The notes under the pieces are model-generated. The model had not been told where the DNA came from. It made no database searches and was given only the letters and a program-made list of their open reading frames with translations. A DNA stretch of 64,000 nucleotides from Corynebacterium pygosceleis (GTDB lineage: Bacteria; Actinomycetota; Actinomycetes; Mycobacteriales; Mycobacteriaceae): the NCBI RefSeq assembly GCF_016595275.2, contig NZ_JAENIQ020000001.1:434001-498000 (forward strand), written 5' to 3'. Below are positions 36,392 through 45,784 of this stretch, piece by piece. Position numbers and translations under genes: made by a program. The stretch's first letter is position 1, and each line of letters opens with the position of its first letter.

Positions 36392-37921
36392 ATGAGTCGT
36401 GTCGCACAGATCGTCCGGTGGCTGTGGGGGACCTCGTGGCCGCTGTACTCCGCGACGGTGCTCGGCTCGAACGTCCTCGGGGCCGTGGGCGTCATGCTTT
36501 TCCTGAAGTTCCTGGTCCCGCTGCCCGCCGCACCCGACGGCCGCCATGAGGCGGGGTACCTGCCGATCCTCGCCGTCGGCTATCTCGTCTTCGCCATCAT
36601 CGTCGGTGTCATCGCCACCGCCGTGCTGTTCCTGCCGGTGCTCCGGTGGCAGCGGCACCCGGAGACCCACGACCCGAACATGGTGCGCAACCTGGTCATG
36701 CGGATACCGGTGTATCAGTCGGCGTTGGCCGGGACCGTGTGGCTGATCGGGATCGGGATCATCACGGCGGTCGCGGGGATCGAGGAGACACCCCGGCACG
36801 CCCTGGTCGTCGGACTGACCAGCGTCCTGGGGGGTTCCGTCGTCGTGCTGATGACGTACCTCGAGGCCGAGCGGCTGGTCCGCCCGGTGGCTGTCGTCGC
36901 GCTCGCGCGCCGCTTCGAGGACTCCACCCTGGAACCTCCCGTCCAGCGGAGGCTCCAGCTCACGTGGTTGTCGACGACGGGCGTTCCCGTCGTCGGCATC
37001 CTGCTGCTGATAGCCGGGCAGAAGACGGGGTACCTCTCAGCCGATCCGGCGGACATTCTCCCGGCGGTCCTGGCCCTCGCCCTCGCGGCGCTCGTGACCG
37101 GGTTCGCGGCCACCGCCCTGGTCATCATGAGTGTGGTGGATCCGATCCGTGAGCTCCAGGACGCGATCAACAGGGTGCGGCGCGGTGAGACATCGACACA
37201 GGTGGACATCTACGACGGCTCCGAGATCGGCGTTCTCCAGGCCGGGTTCAACGAGATGATGCGTGGTCTCCGTGAGCGCCAACGGGTCCGGGAGCTCTTC
37301 GGCCGGTATGTCGGCATCGAGGTCGCGCACAGGGCGATGGAGGAACGTCCGACGCTGGGGGGTGAGGACCGCAAGGTCGCCGTGCTGTTCGTCGATGTGA
37401 TCGGTTCGACCGGGTTCGCGGTGAACCACACCCCGGAGGAGGTGGTGGCCGCACTCAACCAGTTCTTCGAGCACGTGGTCGACGTGGTGCACCGGCACAA
37501 GGGCATCATCAACAAGTTCCAGGGTGATGCCGCGCTCGCCGTCTTCGGCGCACCCCTGCAACTCGCGGACGCGACGGGACATGCACTGGCCGCCGCCCGT
37601 GAACTACGACAGGAGCTCAAGGGCATGGAACTGTCCTGCGGAATCGGTGTTTCCGCGGGTCATGTCGTCGCGGGGCACATCGGGGGGCACGACCGCTTCG
37701 AGTACACCGTCATCGGTGACGCGGTGAATCAGGCGGCCAGGCTGACGGAACTCGCGAAGGACACCCCCGGGCAGGTACTCACCTCAGCCGCGACACTGCG
37801 TGACGCGAATGAGGCGGAACGCGCCCGGTGGACACTACTCAAGTCGGTGGAGCTGCGTGGCCGCCGCGAGCTGACGCAGCTGGCCCGGCCCATCCGGCCC
37901 ACTCTCGCGGAACGGGCGTAG
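36392..37921 (+). CDS. cyaB: Membrane class III adenylate cyclase
   Basis: 509 residues: six transmembrane helices (residues about 15-250), a HAMP linker (VVDPIRELQDAINRVRRGETS), then a class III cyclase domain. The metal aspartates are in AVLFVDVIGSTGF and NKFQGDAALAVFG, the adenine-specifying Lys in NKFQGD and Asp in VIGDAVNQAARL, so the product is predicted to be cAMP. Start: ATG 36392 with AAGGTG 6 bp upstream; earlier in-frame starts overlap the holB promoter. Makes the ligand of GlxR, encoded about 20 kb downstream in this window. Confidence 0.92.
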   Translation: MSRVAQIVRWLWGTSWPLYSATVLGSNVLGAVGVMLFLKFLVPLPAAPDGRHEAGYLPILAVGYLVFAIIVGVIATAVLFLPVLRWQRHPETHDPNMVRNLVMRIPVYQSALAGTVWLIGIGIITAVAGIEETPRHALVVGLTSVLGGSVVVLMTYLEAERLVRPVAVVALARRFEDSTLEPPVQRRLQLTWLSTTGVPVVGILLLIAGQKTGYLSADPADILPAVLALALAALVTGFAATALVIMSVVDPIRELQDAINRVRRGETSTQVDIYDGSEIGVLQAGFNEMMRGLRERQRVRELFGRYVGIEVAHRAMEERPTLGGEDRKVAVLFVDVIGSTGFAVNHTPEEVVAALNQFFEHVVDVVHRHKGIINKFQGDAALAVFGAPLQLADATGHALAAARELRQELKGMELSCGIGVSAGHVVAGHIGGHDRFEYTVIGDAVNQAARLTELAKDTPGQVLTSAATLRDANEAERARWTLLKSVELRGRRELTQLARPIRPTLAERA

Positions 37922-37934
37922 ATCTCCTGCGGTC

Positions 37935-37962
37935 TCCTGCGTCCGGAACTCCGGACGCAGGA
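37935..37962 (+). terminator. First hairpin after cyaB
   Basis: TCCTGCGTCCGGA (37935-37947), loop AC, TCCGGACGCAGGA (37950-37962): perfect 13-bp stem with only a 2-nt loop. It starts 13 bp beyond the cyclase stop and is separated from a second larger hairpin by one base. Confidence 0.8.
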
Positions 37963-37963
37963 A

Positions 37964-38010
37964 CGGAAGACCGGGCCCACCACCCTTGGGGTGGTGGGCC
38001 CGGTCTTCCG
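37964..38010. terminator. Second, 22-bp hairpin between cyaB and the secreted protein gene
   Basis: Perfect 22-bp stem: 37964-37985 pairs with 37989-38010 around the loop TTG. It lies between convergent stops and can stop both transcripts; the stem contains GGGCCC and is very stable. Confidence 0.9.
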
Positions 38011-38037
38011 TGCATTCCTCTGCCGGTGAAGCGGTGA

Positions 38038-38694
38038 TCAGCTCGACAGGCCGAACAGGGGCGCGAGGAAAGCCGGGACGACGATCTCGAAGGGGTGCGC
38101 CGGGTCGAGGGGGTTGGGCACGCGGATCACGGTACCGCGCAGCGCGTCCCGGACCGGCTCCGGCACGGGGAAAGGCAGCACGGGCGCCGGTCCGGTGGGC
38201 GCATTGCCGGCCGCCGGGGCAGGTGCCGGGGCGGGTGCTGCGGGGGCCGGCTGACGACCGTGGCCTGCCTGCGCACCACCACCGTTGCCACCTGTCGCGG
38301 CGCCCGAGGCCGGCCCCTCGGTCACGATGCCGCAGGAGCGTGCCTTGGCGATACCCGCGTTGGCACCGGCCCAGAAGGCGTCGTTGAGGCGCTGCCGCTG
38401 GGCGGCGTTGATTCCGCCGGCACGACGTTCGACGCGGGCGATCTGGCCCGCGACCTCGCCTGCGGCGCGGTCGCGGAGGTCACCGGTGGTGCGGTAGCCG
38501 GAGCCGCCGCGGGAATCGAACTCGCTGCGGACCCTGCTGCACGGGGCGAACTGGACGAGACCGGTGATGCTGTTGACCTTGTTGATCGCGTTGTTCACCT
38601 CGGTTTCGGCGTCAGCGGCGAACGCCGGGGTCGCGAGGCCGGTGACGGCGATGAGGGAGGCGGCCGACGCGGCCGTGAAACGACGAATATTCAC
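38038..38694 (-). CDS. Secreted Ala/Pro-rich protein of unknown function
   Basis: 218 residues. Signal peptide NIRRFTAASAASLIAVTGLA with cleavage after AFA, then a globular part of about 100 residues with two cysteines (FAPCSRVRSEF and ARSCGIV) that may form a disulfide, then a Gly/Ala/Pro-rich linker and a C-terminal segment PFEIVVPAFLAPLFGLSS. The N-terminal fold (NNAINKVNSITGLVQFAPCS) looks like a corynebacterial extracellular family but I do not recognise a function. Upstream of topA's end; own promoter presumed in 38695-38800. Confidence 0.8.
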   Translation of the reverse strand: MNIRRFTAASAASLIAVTGLATPAFAADAETEVNNAINKVNSITGLVQFAPCSRVRSEFDSRGGSGYRTTGDLRDRAAGEVAGQIARVERRAGGINAAQRQRLNDAFWAGANAGIAKARSCGIVTEGPASGAATGGNGGGAQAGHGRQPAPAAPAPAPAPAAGNAPTGPAPVLPFPVPEPVRDALRGTVIRVPNPLDPAHPFEIVVPAFLAPLFGLSS

Positions 38695-38859
38695 GTTGGG
38701 TCTTCTTTCCGATGGTTACACGTGTTACTCATGGTACGCGTGAGATCACGGTTGTCCAGCACGGACAACCGGCGGACATCCGCCGGGAGGCGAAAACGCA
38801 CCGGTGCCACTCCCACGGCACCGGCACCCTTCAGCCGGAAACAAACCGGCGACACCCGT

Positions 38860-41835
38860 CTACTTCTTCCGGGAACCCGCCTTCACCACGCGTTTCGTGG
38901 TCTTCTTCACCGTTTTCTTCGTGGTCTTCTTCACCGTTTTCTTCGTGGTCTTCTTCACCGTTTTCTTCGTGGCCTTCTTCCGGGTCTTCTTCGCCGGGGA
39001 GGGGTTCGCGGCCTCCTTGGCGCGACGCTCGGACAGCAGTTCACACGCCCGGATGTCGGTCATCGTCTCGGGGGTGTCCCCCTTCTTGAGGGAGGCGTTG
39101 GTCTCACCGTCGGTGACGTAGGGACCGAAACGGCCGTCCTTCACCACCATCGGTTTACCCGACACGTCATTGTCCCCCAGTGTCTTCAGCGGCGGGGCGG
39201 CCTGCGCTCGACCACGTCGCTTCGGCTCGGCGTAGATCCTGCGCGCCTCATCGAGGGTGACGGTGAAGATCTGCTCCTCGTTCGCCAGGGAACGGGAATC
39301 GTTGCCCTTCTTCAGATAGGGGCCGTAGCGGCCGTTCTGTGCGGTGATCAGCTCACCGTCGGACGGATCCGTGCCGACCTCACGCGGCAGCGACAGCAGA
39401 CGGAGGGCATCCTCCAGGGTCACCGTCGCCGGTTCCATGGAGGAGAACAGGGACGCGGTCCCCGGTTTGAGGGTCTCCTCGATGATCTGGTTGAGCCGCT
39501 TCTCCTTCTGGTTCGCGGCGGTCTTGGTCTCCCAGTTCTTCGCCCGCTTACCTTCCGCCGCCCGCTGGGCGTCCTCGGCGGCGCGTTCCTCCGCGACGAC
39601 CTTCTCCGCGACCTCGAGAGCCCCTTCGCGCTCGGAATCGGTGACCAGTTCCGTGACGTACGGCCCGTAGCGGCCCTCCTTGGCGACGACGGTACGACCG
39701 TTCGTCGGGTTCACACCCAGTTCCCGGCCCCCCTGCGGGGTGGCGAAGAGTTTCTCCGCCGTCTCGAGGTTGAGTTCATCAGGGGTCATCGCATCCGGGA
39801 GGTTCGCCCGCTGGTGCTCCGGGGTTCCGTCCGCGGCGACGCCCACCTGACGCTCCAGATAGGGGCCGTAGCGGCCGACGCGGACGAAGATGGCCCGCCC
39901 CTCCTCGTCATCGAACAGGTGCAGGGAATTCACGCTGCGGGCGTCGATCTGCTCGAGGTTGTCCCCGACCAGCGCCTTCAGGCCACCGAGCCTGGCCACG
40001 GTCTCCGCCATCGCGTCGGAGGCCTCGGAGTTGCCGAAGTAGAAACCGCCGAGCCAGTGCGTCCGGTCCTCGTTGCCCGCGGCGATCTCGTCCAGCTCAT
40101 CCTCCATGGATGAGGTGAAGTCGTAGTCGACGAGTGAGGAGAACGAGGCCTCGAGGAGCCCGACGACGGCGAAGGCGACCCAGCTGGGCACCAGGGCACT
40201 GCCACGCGGATAGACGTAGCCCCGGTCCTGGATCGTCTTGATGATCGACGCGTACGTCGACGGACGGCCGATGCCGAGATCCTCCATCTTCTTCACCAGC
40301 GACGCCTCGGTGTACCTGGCGGGGGGGTTGGTGGAGTGCCCCTCGGCGGTCACGTCCGCGATCGTCAGATCATCGCCCTCGTGCAGGCGCGGGAGCTGCT
40401 TCTCCGCGTTGTCCGCCATGTCACGTCCGTCCGCCTGGCGGGACACCTCGACGTAGGCCCTGAGGAAACCGGGGAACGTGATCGTGCGGCCGGTGGCGGC
40501 GAACTCGCACGCCGAGCCGTCGTCGGCGGTTCCGGCGATGGTGACCTTCATCGAGGTCCCCCTCGCGTCGGCCATCTGGGAGGCGACGGTACGCTGCCAG
40601 ATCAGCTCATAGAGCTTGAACTCTTCGGCGTCGAGCTGACCGTGCAGCTGCCCCGGGGTGGCGAACGTCTCACCGGCGGGGCGGATGGCCTCGTGGGCCT
40701 CCTGTGAGTTCTTGGCCTTGCGGGTGTACTGGCGCGGCGAATCGGAGACGTAGTCCCGGCCGTAGAGCTCGACGGCCTGCGTCCGGGCCGCCTCGATGCC
40801 CGAGGCGGACAGCGTGGTCGAGTCGGTACGCATGTAGGTGATGTGGCCGTTCTCGTACAGGCGCTGCGCGATACGCATGGTGCGGTCCGAGGTGTAGTGC
40901 AGTTTACGTCCTGCCTCCTGCTGGAGGGTCGACGTCATGAACGGCGGGTACGGACGACGTGTGTAGGGCTTCTCCTCGACACCGGCGACGGCCATGGTGG
41001 ACTCGGCCAGACCGTCGGCGAGCCGCCGGGCGCGGGCCTCATCGATGACGACGACGGAATCGCTCTTCAGTGCGCCCCGGTCGTCGAAGTCACGGCCGGA
41101 GGCCACACGGGAACCGTCGACACTGGTCAGCCTGGCGGAGAACACCCGGGGGTTGGTGTGATCGGCCTTCGGGTTACCGGTGTCGAACTCAGCGGCGATG
41201 TCCCAGTAGTTCGCGGAGATGAACGCCATGCGCTCGCGTTCACGTTCGACGATCACGCGGGTGGCGACGGACTGCACGCGCCCGGCCGACAACCGGGGCA
41301 TGACCTTCTTCCACAGCACGGGCGAGATCTCGTAGCCGTAGAGACGGTCCAGGATGCGTCGGGTCTCCTGGGCGTCGACCAGGTTGTCGTCCAGCTCACG
41401 GGTGTTCTCCGCGGCGGCGAGGATGGCGGGTTTGGTGATCTCGTTGAACACCATGCGCCGGACGGGAACCTTGGGTTTGAGCACCTCGAGGAGATGCCAG
41501 GCGATGGCCTCCCCCTCACGGTCGGGGTCTGTCGCGAGGTAGAGCTCGTCGACCTCCTTGAGCTTCGCCCGGAGGTCGGCCACCTTCTTCTTCTTGTCCG
41601 TGCTGACGACGTAGAGCGGTGCGAAACCGTGCTCGACATCGACGCCGAGACGGGCCCACGGCTCCTTCTTGTACTTCGCGGGCACGTCGGCGGCACCACG
41701 CGGAAGGTCACGGATGTGACCGACGGACGCCTCGACGATGTAGTCGTCGCCGAGATAAGGCGCGATCTTCTTCGCCTTCGTCTGCGACTCGACAATGACC
41801 AGTCGTTTCGTTCCTGACCGCTTAGCTGGTGCCAC
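38860..41835 (-). CDS. topA: DNA topoisomerase I
   Basis: Type IA topoisomerase relaxing negative supercoils, about 991 residues. TOPRIM domain (RLVIVESQTKAKKIAPYLG with catalytic Glu; ATDPDREGEAIAWHL with DxD), active-site Tyr in ENGHITYMRTDST, and several C-terminal repeats with G.YGPY signatures (VRVGRYGPYLERQ, AKEGRYGPYVTEL, AQNGRYGPYLKKG, VKDGRFGPYVTDG), as in actinobacterial TopA without zinc fingers. The last 40 residues are a Lys/Thr tail. GTG 41835 chosen because conserved sequence begins there (APAKRSGTKRLVIVES); an upstream ATG at 41913 is unlikely. Confidence 0.95.
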   Translation of the reverse strand: MAPAKRSGTKRLVIVESQTKAKKIAPYLGDDYIVEASVGHIRDLPRGAADVPAKYKKEPWARLGVDVEHGFAPLYVVSTDKKKKVADLRAKLKEVDELYLATDPDREGEAIAWHLLEVLKPKVPVRRMVFNEITKPAILAAAENTRELDDNLVDAQETRRILDRLYGYEISPVLWKKVMPRLSAGRVQSVATRVIVERERERMAFISANYWDIAAEFDTGNPKADHTNPRVFSARLTSVDGSRVASGRDFDDRGALKSDSVVVIDEARARRLADGLAESTMAVAGVEEKPYTRRPYPPFMTSTLQQEAGRKLHYTSDRTMRIAQRLYENGHITYMRTDSTTLSASGIEAARTQAVELYGRDYVSDSPRQYTRKAKNSQEAHEAIRPAGETFATPGQLHGQLDAEEFKLYELIWQRTVASQMADARGTSMKVTIAGTADDGSACEFAATGRTITFPGFLRAYVEVSRQADGRDMADNAEKQLPRLHEGDDLTIADVTAEGHSTNPPARYTEASLVKKMEDLGIGRPSTYASIIKTIQDRGYVYPRGSALVPSWVAFAVVGLLEASFSSLVDYDFTSSMEDELDEIAAGNEDRTHWLGGFYFGNSEASDAMAETVARLGGLKALVGDNLEQIDARSVNSLHLFDDEEGRAIFVRVGRYGPYLERQVGVAADGTPEHQRANLPDAMTPDELNLETAEKLFATPQGGRELGVNPTNGRTVVAKEGRYGPYVTELVTDSEREGALEVAEKVVAEERAAEDAQRAAEGKRAKNWETKTAANQKEKRLNQIIEETLKPGTASLFSSMEPATVTLEDALRLLSLPREVGTDPSDGELITAQNGRYGPYLKKGNDSRSLANEEQIFTVTLDEARRIYAEPKRRGRAQAAPPLKTLGDNDVSGKPMVVKDGRFGPYVTDGETNASLKKGDTPETMTDIRACELLSERRAKEAANPSPAKKTRKKATKKTVKKTTKKTVKKTTKKTVKKTTKRVVKAGSRKK
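38897..38968 (-). repeat. Three exact 24-bp tandem repeats inside topA
   Basis: The unit at 38897-38920, 38921-38944 and 38945-38968 is identical and is followed by a diverged fourth unit. On the coding strand each unit encodes KKTVKKTT, giving the basic tail of topoisomerase I. Basic C-terminal tails of this type bind DNA in actinobacterial TopA. Copy number can change by slippage without shifting the frame (24 bp = 8 codons). Confidence 0.9.
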
Positions 41836-42280
41836 TTGGGTTACGTCCCTCTCGCACAGTGGGTGTTCTTCATCTCCGACTACCGTACACAGTTGTATAT
41901 GTCTCCATTGCACAGCACCGCCGGGAATCCTCCCGGCACGGGTGGACCGGGAACCGCATATTCATGCCGGACACACCTGATTTCCCCGTGCCCGCCCGAC
42001 ACACGGAGCCACCCCCACCCGGGTTAGCCCCCTCTCCACGGACACACCTTTTCCCCGATGCGACACCACCGCCACAAACACCGTCAACCGGTACGGGGCA
42101 CTCCCCCTCCACCGCCCGTCAGCCCTCAACGGGGACTGCACCACACCCGCACAGGAGCCCCGCTCGGGAAGGCCGGTGACACGAACCTGCCCCGCAGCAC
42201 GAAAACCCCTGACACAGCGAAAACCCGGCTCCACCGCATTGCTGCGGGGAAAGCCGGGCGATCGTATCAGGTGATGAAAC
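41836..42280. promoter_or_regulatory. topA promoter region and cspA terminator
   Basis: 445 bp. Minus-strand TATACA/TACAAC elements near 41890-41900 are candidate -10 boxes for topA. At 42224-42258 CCCGGCT and AGCCGGG arms with inner CCGCA/TGCGG form a hairpin followed on the minus strand by TTTTCGC: the intrinsic terminator of cspA. The middle is C-rich with no credible gene. Confidence 0.6.
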
Positions 42281-42484
42281 CTAGATGGCGTGGACCTGCT
42301 GGGCCTGCGGGCCCTTAGCGCCTTCGCCGATCTCGAACTCGACCTGCTGGTTCTCCTCGAGGGTACGGAAGCCGTTGCCCTGGATCTCGGAGTAGTGAAC
42401 GAAGACATCATCGGATCCATCGGCCGGGGCAATGAAACCAAAGCCCTTTTCAGCGTTGAACCACTTCACAGTTCCCTGTGCCAT
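42281..42484 (-). CDS. cspA: Cold-shock protein CspA family
   Basis: 67-residue single cold-shock domain, an RNA/ssDNA-binding beta barrel acting as an RNA chaperone. RNP1 (KGFGFIAP) and RNP2 (VFVHYSEI) are intact. ATG 42484 has AAAAAGG 8 bp upstream. Codon use is strongly biased and the untranslated leader of probably 100 nt or more is AT-richer than its surroundings, both typical for a highly expressed cold-shock mRNA. Confidence 0.97.
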   Translation of the reverse strand: MAQGTVKWFNAEKGFGFIAPADGSDDVFVHYSEIQGNGFRTLEENQQVEFEIGEGAKGPQAQQVHAI

Positions 42485-42757
42485 ACTTTTAACCTTTTTC
42501 TTAACTTTAGGATGCGGTTGAACTTCACCTGACGAAGAACACCGGGCCGTCACGGAAACCTCCTGACAGGCTCAAGATGAGTTCCGGGGAACAATGCTGA
42601 AGCCTGGGTACCGTGACACTATCCTCTGCGTGTACCGAAGTACCCCGCATGAAAATCTGCGACCGTGTACCAGTGTGTCACGTTTGAACGCTCAGCGATA
42701 GTCTGGACCACAAATAACTCCATCAACGCAGGTCACAAGCATTTAAAAAGGAGCCCA
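42485..42757. promoter_or_regulatory. cspA-helicase divergent promoter region
   Basis: 273 bp, AT-richer than the average. It holds the long cspA leader on the minus strand. On the plus strand AAGGAG lies 5 bp before the helicase ATG, and TAGTCT near 42699 is a possible -10 box. Confidence 0.4.
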
Positions 42758-45136
42758 ATGTCGACAGCCGCATCATTCGGCGACGAAATCGCAGCGATTC
42801 TGTCGGCCCGGCTCCCGGAATCAACCTGTACCTCAGTCACCACCTCCGCCCCCCGGGCGGCCCGGTACGGGGAATGGCCGGAATGGGTCCATCCACCCCT
42901 GCGCAGACACCTGACGGAGGAGCGCGGCATACGGCACCTGTTCAGCCACCAGGAGCAGTGCGCACGCACCGCACGCGCGGGACGTCACGTCGTCGTCTCC
43001 ACCGGCACCTCATCCGGTAAATCCCTCGGGTATCTCCTCCCCGTCCTTTCCGCCCTCGCGGAGGACGACCGGGCGTGCGCCCTCTACATCACCCCGACGA
43101 AGGCCCTGGGCAACGACCAGCTCTCGACCGTCAGTCAGCTGACACGCCTGGTCGCGGGGCTGGAATCGGTGCATCCCGCCCCGTATGACGGTGACACCCC
43201 CGGAGAGGTGCGCCACCACATCCGGGACACGAGCCGGATGGTGTTCACCAATCCCGACATGTGCCACTCCTCCCTTCTCGCCAACCACGCACGGTGGGCG
43301 CGGTTCCTCCGACGGCTGACCCATGTGGTCATCGACGAATGCCACTCGTACAGGGGCATCTTCGGGGCGAACGTCGCACTGGTCCTCCGTCGGTTGCGCA
43401 GAATCTGTGCCCTGTACGGCGGTACCCCGGTGTTCATCCTCGCGTCCGCGACCGTCGCGGACCCGGGTGGCCACGCGAGCCGCCTCACCGGCCTCCCCGT
43501 CGAGGCGGTCACCGATGACGGAGCCCCGACCGGTGCACGGACGACGGTGCTCTGGGAGCCGGGGTTCATCGAACCCCGGGAGGGCACGGACACAGCTCCG
43601 GTCCGGCGTGCCGCGTCAACGGAAGCGGCGTCGATCATGGCCCGGATCGTCGCCGAGGGGGCACGGACCCTGACCTTCGTCAGGTCCCGCCGGGGCGCGG
43701 AGGCGGTCGCGTTGCGTTGCGCCGACGAGTTGTCGGGGATGGGCCGTCGGGATCTGGCGGGGCGTGTCGCGGCGTACCGCGCCGGCTATCTCGCGGCGGA
43801 CCGTCGGCGCCTGGAGAAACAGCTGGACGACGGAACCCTGGTGGGGGTCGCCGCGACGAACGCCCTGGAACTGGGGATTGACGTCGGGGGGCTCGATGCT
43901 GTGGTCGCCGCCGGTTTCCCCGGCACGGTGGCCTCCTTCTGGCAGCAGGCGGGACGGGCGGGCAGGCGGGGGCAGGGGTCCGTCGTGGTTCTCGTCGCCA
44001 GAGACGATCCCATGGACACCTACCTGGTGCACCACCCGGAGGTTCTCCTGGGGTCCCCCGTCGAACGTATCGTCTTCGATCCGACGAATCCGTACGTCCT
44101 GCGGGGGCACTTGTATTGTGCGGCGGTGGAATCTCCGCTCTCGGAGGACGATCTCACGATCTTCGGTCCGCCGACCGATGTCCGCGCCACGGTGGAGGAA
44201 CTGACGGGCGGGGGGTTGCTGCGAAGACGACCCCGTGGGTGGTTCGCCGTGGACCGGGACATCGATGACCGTCCGGAGCTGCCGCGACCGCACACGGCCC
44301 ACGGATCGGTGTCTCTCCGGGGTGGCACGGGCGGCGACATCACCATCGTGGATTCCGGGGACGGCAGACTGCTGGGCACGATCGACTCAGTGAGGGCGGT
44401 CTCCCAGGTCCATCCCGGCGCGGTGTACCTCCATCAGGGTGAGTCCTTCGTCATCGATGATCTGCTGCTGGACGACCACATCGCACTCACCCACGCGGAG
44501 ATCCCCGATTACACGACCTTCGCCAGGAGCACGACGACCATCCGGATCGTCGAGGATCCGGGTGACGGGGAACTGTGGAACCCGTCCCCGGGACTGTGGG
44601 TCGCGAACGTGGGCGTCGAGGTCACCGAACAGGTCACCGGCTATGTCGTGCGTCTCGGCGACGGAACGGTGCTCGACCAGGTTCCGCTGGACTACCCTCC
44701 GCAACAGCTGCGGACGCGCGCTGTGGCGTACACGGTCGATCCGGCGGCACTGACCGCCATGGGACTGTCCGCCGCGGATCTCCCGGGCACACTGCACGCC
44801 GCCGAACACGCCGCCATCGGGATGCTCCCGTTGATCGCGACCTGTGACCGGTGGGACATCGGTGGCGTCTCCACCGCGCTGCACCCGGACACCGGGCTCC
44901 CGACGGTGTTCGTCTATGACGGGCATCCGGGTGGGGCCGGGTTCGCCGACTGCGGTTTCCTCCGTTTCCGGGACTGGATCACCGCCACGTTCGAGGCGGT
45001 CCGTGCCTGTTCCTGCGAGGACGGGTGCCCGTCCTGCGTGCAGTCCCCGAAGTGCGGGAACGGTAACTCACCACTGGACAAGCACGGTGCGCTCACGCTG
45101 CTCGGTGCGATGGTGACGATGCTCGCCGACGCCTGA
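42758..45136 (+). CDS. DEAD/DEAH-box helicase with DUF1998 zinc-binding C-terminus (MrfA-like)
   Basis: 792-residue superfamily 2 helicase. Motif I STGTSSGKS, Ia PTKALGND, II as VIDECHSYRG (DECH), III ILASATVADP, IV-VI including ATNALELGIDVGG and FWQQAGRAGRRGQG. The C-terminal DUF1998 region has four Cys in CSCEDGCPSCVQSPKCGNGN. This is the MrfA/YprA architecture; B. subtilis MrfA works in mitomycin C damage repair. ATG 42758 has a strong Shine-Dalgarno. Convergent with the tad operon, 2 bp between stops; this helicase-beside-secretion pairing is conserved in actinobacteria. Confidence 0.93.
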   Translation: MSTAASFGDEIAAILSARLPESTCTSVTTSAPRAARYGEWPEWVHPPLRRHLTEERGIRHLFSHQEQCARTARAGRHVVVSTGTSSGKSLGYLLPVLSALAEDDRACALYITPTKALGNDQLSTVSQLTRLVAGLESVHPAPYDGDTPGEVRHHIRDTSRMVFTNPDMCHSSLLANHARWARFLRRLTHVVIDECHSYRGIFGANVALVLRRLRRICALYGGTPVFILASATVADPGGHASRLTGLPVEAVTDDGAPTGARTTVLWEPGFIEPREGTDTAPVRRAASTEAASIMARIVAEGARTLTFVRSRRGAEAVALRCADELSGMGRRDLAGRVAAYRAGYLAADRRRLEKQLDDGTLVGVAATNALELGIDVGGLDAVVAAGFPGTVASFWQQAGRAGRRGQGSVVVLVARDDPMDTYLVHHPEVLLGSPVERIVFDPTNPYVLRGHLYCAAVESPLSEDDLTIFGPPTDVRATVEELTGGGLLRRRPRGWFAVDRDIDDRPELPRPHTAHGSVSLRGGTGGDITIVDSGDGRLLGTIDSVRAVSQVHPGAVYLHQGESFVIDDLLLDDHIALTHAEIPDYTTFARSTTTIRIVEDPGDGELWNPSPGLWVANVGVEVTEQVTGYVVRLGDGTVLDQVPLDYPPQQLRTRAVAYTVDPAALTAMGLSAADLPGTLHAAEHAAIGMLPLIATCDRWDIGGVSTALHPDTGLPTVFVYDGHPGGAGFADCGFLRFRDWITATFEAVRACSCEDGCPSCVQSPKCGNGNSPLDKHGALTLLGAMVTMLADA

Positions 45137-45138
45137 TC

Positions 45139-45465
45139 TCACAGGGGCCCGGCCCGTGACCGTGCCGTGGCGTCACGCACCCCGACACGCACGGTGACAT
45201 CCGTACCCTCGATCAGACAGTCCAGGACGTCTCCCCCGGAGTTCCGCACCGCCGTCTTCTCCGCCGCGGAACAGGCGTCGTCCCCGAACCACAGTGCGGT
45301 CGCGGCGGCGACGGAGGCCAGGTCGGCGGCGACCTGTGCCCGGTGTCTGTCGAGTACGCCGGCGGTGATGTGGACCATGACGAGGGTGAGTGCCGTGAAC
45401 GCCGCGATCACCGCGGCCGCGATGAGGGTCGTCGATCCGGTCTCTCCCCTGTCACCGTGTTCCAC
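45139..45465 (-). CDS. Rv3654c-type TadE-like membrane protein
   Basis: About 108 residues: DRGETGSTTLIAAAVIAAFTALTLVMV, a single N-terminal prepilin-like helix preceded by a glycine and basic residues, then an extracytoplasmic part with two Cys (DDACSA, DVLDCLIEG) that may pair. Of the small TadE/TadG-like family found beside the DUF1998 helicase. GTG 45465 preferred, with GGTGGAG 7 bp upstream; an ATG at 45492 would lengthen the overlap with tadE. Last gene of the tad operon. Confidence 0.75.
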   Translation of the reverse strand: MEHGDRGETGSTTLIAAAVIAAFTALTLVMVHITAGVLDRHRAQVAADLASVAAATALWFGDDACSAAEKTAVRNSGGDVLDCLIEGTDVTVRVGVRDATARSRAGPL

Positions 45466-45784
45466 GGGGGTACTCCACCGGGTAGAAGGCACGGGCGGTG
45501 GCGGCTCCGAATGGCGCGGGAACCGTGACCGTGGCCGTCACCATTCCGGAGTTCTCCGTGATCGACACCTGTCGTCCGGGTCCGGGTTCGACGACCCGTC
45601 CGACGGCATGTCCCCGGGCGACCGCACCGGCGAGGTCGATGGCGGCGACATGGGCGGCGAGTGTGCCGACGCCTGCAGCGATGGCCGCGCACACCACGAT
45701 CAGTGCGCTCATGGCGATGGCGGCTTCGACCGTCACCGATCCCCGGTCGTTCCCGACGGATGCCCGTGTCCCGGTTAGCGTCAC
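45452..45784 (-). CDS. TadE-family minor pilin-like protein
   Basis: 110 residues, GTG start overlapping the DUF4244 stop by 4 bp. N-terminal RGSVTVEAAIAMSALIVVCAA is the TadE prepilin signature (Glu at position 5 after the presumed cleavage site, then a hydrophobic helix). The remainder is a small beta-rich extracytoplasmic domain. Predicted to be assembled with the Flp-like pilin by the TadABC machine. Confidence 0.85.
   Translation of the reverse strand: MTLTGTRASVGNDRGSVTVEAAIAMSALIVVCAAIAAGVGTLAAHVAAIDLAGAVARGHAVGRVVEPGPGRQVSITENSGMVTATVTVPAPFGAATARAFYPVEYPRGTR

Noticed and set aside
38897..38990. Short tandem repeats as a possible CRISPR array
   Set aside because: Units are 24 bp, directly abutting without spacers, and in frame in topA as a Lys/Thr tail.
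45492..45492. Alternative ATG start for the Rv3654c-like gene
   Set aside because: Adds nine non-conserved residues and enlarges the overlap with tadE; GTG 45465 has a better ribosome site.
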